Assembly (NCBI RefSeq): GCF_945859705.1
Contig: NC_079136.1
Span: forward strand, 77,500,867-77,564,866
Origin: Episyrphus balteatus
Taxonomy: Eukaryota > Arthropoda > Insecta > Diptera > Syrphidae
Direction: 5' to 3'
DNA: 64,000 bases
This document shows, piece by piece, positions 59,401 to 64,000 of the stretch; the first letter of the stretch is position 1; each line of letters starts with the position of its first letter. A program made the position numbers and the translations under genes. Below the pieces are notes generated by a model. That model worked only from the letters and a program-made list of their open reading frames with translations, searched no databases and was not told the origin of the DNA.

Positions 59401-62400
59401 ATTGTCAATTTACTGAATTTCGTTTCACTACATGCAAAGAATGGACCATTTTGCCAGAGTGAATAAAATAGTTTATATTGAGTGGCATCCTTGTATTGGC
59501 TAAGAATTTTAAGAGCTTCCCTTTCTCCGCCAATGCATATAAAATCTTCATTACTATCATCTTGAGCTTCTTCGGGAATTTGGCTTGATAGCTGCGAAAC
59601 ATATGAAGGTTCTGTTATTTGCATAAGTTTCAAGTTTTCACGTTCATGGCGATGACGAAGGTTCTTTTCGGTAGTTTCATGGATTTGATATGGAGCGCCA
59701 ATTGAAGCATTAATTTCTGCATTTGAATGACGGCGTTTTTTAGCTGCACCTCGATGTAATGAATTGAAATATGATGTACTAGTGTCGCGTTTTGAAAATG
59801 TGTGGTAGTCAACTTCACTTCTCTCAGCTACATTCACAGCTCGAACATCGAAAATGTAAGAGTTCTTTGGATCATAGCAGGGTATGTTCATTTTACAAAA
59901 ACGACCTACAACACGAGATGTTTTCAAGGTCTCACTTTCATTGTTCTTGCGAACGGTTACACGAATTTCATAAAATTCAACACGACCTGATGGTAGTTTC
60001 GGTGGTGACCAACTAAAGAAAAGTTCTTTGTCATTTCGGTTCATATTAAATGAAAGTGGAGGCGAGGGAACTGAAAAGAAAAAATTAAAATTAATAAACT
60101 GTAACATACATGTATTATATTAAATGATAAATGGTTCTGTTCCTTTCAAGATCAACATTTGTAATTAGTAGTAGCCGTATCAAAATTCATATATTTTTTG
60201 TCAGAATTCCATCCGCAGTTGGATTTAACTTTTATCAATGAATAATTACAAAAAGAAAGTGATGCTCAAAAACTCGAAGCACCGTGTTTCGATCGTGACC
60301 AAAAATATGCAAACTGAATTTCAGCTTTTTATTCCCACCAATGGTCATGAAAATTATTTAAAACTTATAAAAACTAAACGGATGGATATTATTTGTTATT
60401 TTTTTTTTCTATTTCTAGCTAATGTTTTTTATGAATAATTTAATATTAATAATTAGGTACATTAGTATACGTAGGTAGGTAGGTTGAACTAAACTAGCTA
60501 ATGTACAGAAAAAAGTCCATTCTGCGGAAAAATTCCAATTGAACATTTTTCTTTCAGATCAATTTAGAAAAGCTATCAAAATGGACAATTTTAAGTTTTT
60601 TTTTTTTTTGATTTACCGCTATTTAAGAAATATGGACGATGAAATTGAAATGAGACTTAATTATGTACCTAAGCTTAATATACCCGAAATTAATCCGCCA
60701 AATTACAGATTAATTCATCAAACAGTTTCTTTGTTCTGAGGGCTCAAATTATTGTGATGAAATAACACCACATATTGTGATGAAATAACACCACATTTTT
60801 ATAATTCTTATTTAATTCTTTTGATTTTTTTTTGAGCATTTTATTTATTAATAAACATCTCTTAAATTTTCAATAAACCAAAGAAAAATTAAAAGTTTTC
60901 AGAAAAAGCAAAATTTTGAAAAAAAATAAACATTTTCATACCGTTCTTTGATATTTTTCCTTGTTTTGAAAATATTTAATTTTTCTTTGGTTTATCTAAA
61001 ATTTAAACAATAAAATAAAAAAACTAGAAGAATGTTGCTTTTGGATGCTTTTTGTTTTATAATAAAACTATCAAAAATCATTAAAGAAATCACGAAATTT
61101 TTGTGTTCCGCTAATTTTTTGGGCTAGTGTATAAAAGCACGTATACGCCACAGTATTGGATGTAACGTTAGACAACGTGTAAAATAGTGTTAATTACACA
61201 TTTGTTCTAGGTGCCCACATACAAATCAAAATTAAATAGAGCTTGCACTAAAAAATTTAATAAAATATTCATCATCATTGTTGTTTATAAATAGACATAA
61301 AAACAGGATTCTTTAAAATAGGAATACAATTTTTTTTAATATTAAAAATATTTCTTCAGCCTCGTGAATAACAATCGATGTTAAACTCCGCTCAAAACAT
61401 CGAATCGCTTACATGTCTAGTTAGGGACAGACAGTTTTTAGCCGTCAAACTAATAAACGTTACCATCATCGAAATTACATTGCTATAGTCAGTATTCGTT
61501 TTAAGTACTAACAGGCCTTTAAATATGCTTTTAATCTTAGATCTTAATTAGATGGACCGGGATAATATAACTAAATTGAACTTACTTCCAATCAACGTCT
61601 TGAAGTGAATATCATTACTCGGTACTGAGCTTTTAACTGTATGTGCAGTGACGTAAACTTTATAATCAGAATAGCTGCTCAGGCTTCCAAGTTGGAAAGT
61701 TATTTCGCTTCCATTATCGTTAGATGTGCTATTGACTATAGTGCCTTCGTTTTTGTACCTAAAATTAATAAAAAAAAAAGGAAATATTACAAATAAAGAT
61801 AATTATATTTTACATGTTATTAACATACCAAACAGTATAATATCGAAGATTTCCATTACTATGTTTAGGTGGAAGCCAAGACAGAGTAACCGAGTCGCTA
61901 GTTACATTATATTTTTTAAGTTTTCTTGGTGGACTTGGTGCTGTAAAAGAAAAAAAAAAAATAACTCATTAAATATATTTAAATATTGTTAGTAACAAAC
62001 ATCTTACCATCCTCGGTGGTAGTTGCTGTTACAGGATTACTCATGGGTCCAATTTTCAGTTTAGAGTACATTAAAATCGATATCTTGTAAGTCGTAAAAG
62101 GTTCTAATTCAGTTATAATATGTTCTTTGGCAAGCTTAGATATGCTTATTGTTTTTTCGCTATCTATACAATTTCCAATCATTTCAGGGGCATGATTATC
62201 CACCTTGCAATATGTCAAGTTGTATCCCTCCAAAATTGCCATATATAAACATTCAGTACTCCATTGAACTTTAATACTATTCGATGAAATTGGAGTTGTC
62301 TCAGGGTCCATTTTAGTTAAGTCTGTTGCACCATCAGCGGTGCACATAGCCCACATCATACCAGTACTGTAGGTTTCATAATTTGCCGAGACTGCAAAGT

Positions 62401-62836
62401 TGAGCGTATGATTTTGTGGTTCTGTTGTGTGATTAGTGGTATACTTGTCAAAGTGTTTAAAATTAATTGTACCCTAAAATAAATGATTTTGCATAAAAAT
62501 ATGTTCATTATTGGGGACAGTTATATGTAATTTACCTTGCATTGGCTTTGTGATTCCATTTTTGAAATGCACCAGAATAAAGTAAAGTTACGCAAGTTTT
62601 CCATATCAGATGGTTGTCTCCATGTGATTGTATAAGTTTGGTTGTGATAAACTTTTGTTATCACTTGTATTTGTTCAATTTGTAGGGGTCGCTTACGACT
62701 GGGATGAACTTCCAAAATACTTGTATTTAATGAACTTCCAACATTATTCTGACTTTGTAATTTAAATTGATAATGCGATGTTCGTTGCCATTCATATGTG
62801 GCTGATGTCGAGTCCATTTGGAAGGGCATGATATTT
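56433..62836 (-). CDS. dome: Domeless, class I cytokine receptor of the JAK/STAT pathway (3' part; 5' exons outside the window)
   Basis: Receptor for Unpaired ligands; it dimerises and activates JAK (Hopscotch) and STAT92E. Minus-strand exons: 62836-62536, 62473-62008, 61940-61829, 61758-61586, 60070-58857 and 56690-56433, all in phase, about 841 aa. The extracellular part has fibronectin III modules (YTITWRQPSDMENLRNFTLFW, DSVTLSWLPPKHSNGNLRYYTVW, FFSWSPPKLPSGRVEFYEIRV). The membrane helix TMLALVVIVVTMLLLATVYYA is followed by KK, then a Ser-rich tail with NGYVQPQ, a YxxQ STAT-docking motif, plus NGYIKP, NGYTTL and GYVTHKQ. The signal peptide and cytokine-binding module should lie beyond 64000. 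The tail rules out the truncated paralogue eye transformer. The last codon overlaps a GTAAGT, so one more exon is possible. Confidence 0.9.
56691..58856 (-). other. Last intron of domeless (2.2 kb)
   Basis: Opens GTAAGT after TTTCAACAG and closes TTATTATTAG. About 0.8 kb is a dead LINE (57569-58367). The rest is AT-rich with nothing recognisable. Confidence 0.6.
57569..58367 (-). pseudogene. Decayed Jockey/CR1-like LINE reverse transcriptase fragment
   Basis: On the same strand as domeless. Blocks in order: LDIHKSAGPDSIPPVFVKKC; later RWIMNYLSHRSIQVVLDG; AGVPHDSVLSATLFL (a decayed GVPQGSVLSP motif); and FAFFEDSHS, where the FADD catalytic pair is lost. At least two frame changes occur. It lies in the last domeless intron. 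Confidence 0.72.
60749..60796 (+). repeat. Tandem duplication of a 24-bp unit
   Basis: ATTGTGATGAAATAACACCA plus four bases is present twice in direct tandem. It is simple duplication in a domeless intron. Confidence 0.75.
61139..61364 (+). repeat. Dispersed repeat 'TATACGCCACAG', copy C
   Basis: ACGTATACGCCACAG to 'tttcttcagcctcg', full-length relative to copy A, with weaker identity in the middle ('tgttctaggtgcccacatac'). It is antisense to domeless, in an intron. Confidence 0.65.
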
Positions 62837-64000
62837 CTATAAAAACATATAAAATAATTATAAAATAATAATAAAACGACACAAAAATGCTTAATTTCGT
62901 TTGGGAACCCTCTATAACTTATTTTCTTAATAATATGGAGACAAAATTACGATCACAAAAACAACAATCGTTTTATTAAATATAGTTGATCTATATATTT
63001 TAGAAAAGTTTTAAAGATAAATTACGAAGAGTGGTATAAAGGAGATCACTTAATCAATTTTTATTTTTAATTTGTTTTGAGTCAGATAGGAAGAAATTGT
63101 TTTGAGTTGAAAAGAAAAATGGCTCAAAAAGGCCAAAAACCTTAGATTTTGAATGTCCATATTTTATCCAATTTTAATCGTATCCAATTTTTGTAACCAT
63201 TATTTTGAAAAATAAAGTATCTCCTTTTTTCCGTTACTCATTATCTATAAATGCTCAAAAGATAAAAATAGACTGTTTAGTAAAAAACTAAAAACATCAA
63301 AAATTTCGTTTTTTTTCTCTTTTTTGAATATTTTTGTTTTACAATAATTTGATTTCAAATTTTTTTAAAAGGATACATATCGATAGGAAATTTAAGTATC
63401 TACAAAAAATTACTTAATACAAATTTTCAAATTTAACAAAAGGAGTCGAAAATATTGATCGTTACAATAATGGTCATATCTTTATAATTTATCCATAGAT
63501 TTTGAAGAAAATTGTCTTATCTTTTCAGAAAGTGTACTACACATACACTTTCAGTAAGAAAGTTTTTTTTTGCAAAAATTTCCTTTAAAAATCGATTTTT
63601 TAAAAATGTTTTGATACATTGCACTTAAAAATCTCGAATGACGAAAAAAAATCATATCTCGAAAACCTTTTCATAAACATTTTTTTAGATAACATTTTCG
63701 AGTTTTCTGGGCTCAAATCTATACGAAAAATATAACGGCATTTGGTGTCCAAAAATTTTGTATTTTTTTTGTAAAATAGTGGGGACTGTGGGACAGCCTG
63801 AATTTATCTATTAATACATAAAAATAGATGGTAACCACACACACATTTGTCTTCGCTTTTGTGCGATTTATTCTACAATCACCTTAATAAGATTTATAAG
63901 ATCATTGCAACCAGAATAAAAAAAAACAAATGTATTATCTAAAAAATAGAAATCTTGAGAACATTAACTACATCCTACATATTTATGTATGCATGTACAT
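62837..64000 (-). other. Domeless intron reaching the window edge
   Basis: Starts upstream of the acceptor TTTTTATAG of the exon ending at 62836. No exon is seen up to 64000. 'gtgggacagcctg' near 63789 is the complement of the 'caggctgtcccac' repeat end, related to the motif at 31308 and 39889. Confidence 0.45.

Larger units (their letters stand above)
60071..61585 (-). other. Domeless intron holding repeats
   Basis: Contains copy C of the TATACGCCACAG repeat, a 24-bp tandem duplication (60749-60796), and an inverted pair 'aaaccaaagaaaaatta' near 60880 with its complement near 60990. No gene of its own. Confidence 0.5.

Noticed and set aside
1..64000. CRISPR array, prokaryotic operon, integron or phage
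   Set aside because: Spliceosomal introns, fly-type genes and eukaryotic transposons throughout; no regularly spaced repeats with unique spacers.

Overview
This window looks like AT-rich, transposon-laden euchromatin from an insect, most likely a brachyceran fly. The genes have short GT-AG exons, their proteins read like fly orthologues (a Domeless-type cytokine receptor, BRWD3, a DUF4773 secreted protein), and TIR transposons and LINEs fill introns and spacers. No species can be named from the sequence alone.

Layout. 1-1.4 kb: four diverged units of a tandem repeat, one carrying a 311-bp hairpin element. 2.0-6.6 kb (-): a cis-prenyltransferase (DHDDS) gene in two exons, with a 3.7-kb intron holding a PIF/Harbinger-like MITE and a LINE relic. 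6.6-11.0 kb: non-genic, with a very long pentanucleotide array and several inverted-repeat elements. 11.0-14.86 kb: a 3.86-kb block bounded by perfect 55-bp terminal inverted repeats and a 5-bp direct repeat. It contains a decayed, intron-bearing copy of part of the cytoplasmic dynein intermediate chain gene (short wing/Cdic) and a broken minus-strand frame. 15.2-32.9 kb (+): BRWD3, complete, 16 coding exons, about 2210 aa. 33.9-38.8 kb (+): a 5'-truncated, internally deleted LOA/I-type LINE ending in (CCTAA)4. 39.8-41.1 kb: a hAT-like element with an 8-bp target duplication and a 409-bp palindrome inside. 41.7-44.4 kb (-): a DUF4773-type secreted protein in four exons. 48.8-49.6 kb (+): an intronless astacin metalloprotease. 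50.7-53.0 kb: a second hAT-like element inserted into the terminal repeat of another element. 56.4-64 kb (-): domeless, the JAK/STAT receptor, whose 5' exons lie beyond the right edge.

The host genes do not form an operon or a single pathway. BRWD3 and domeless were, however, both placed in JAK/STAT signalling by Drosophila work, and here they lie about 23 kb apart. The most unusual item is the inverted-repeat block carrying the dynein gene fragment: it has the structure of a DNA transposon that captured host gene sequence. Second is a nonautonomous Transib-like element in a BRWD3 intron. Its ends match the Transib/RSS heptamer pattern, it has a 5-bp target duplication, and a related copy of its target exists elsewhere in the window.

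Exon boundaries come from reading GT-AG sites and checking phase by hand. No alignment or database search was run, so family names rest on recognised motifs.
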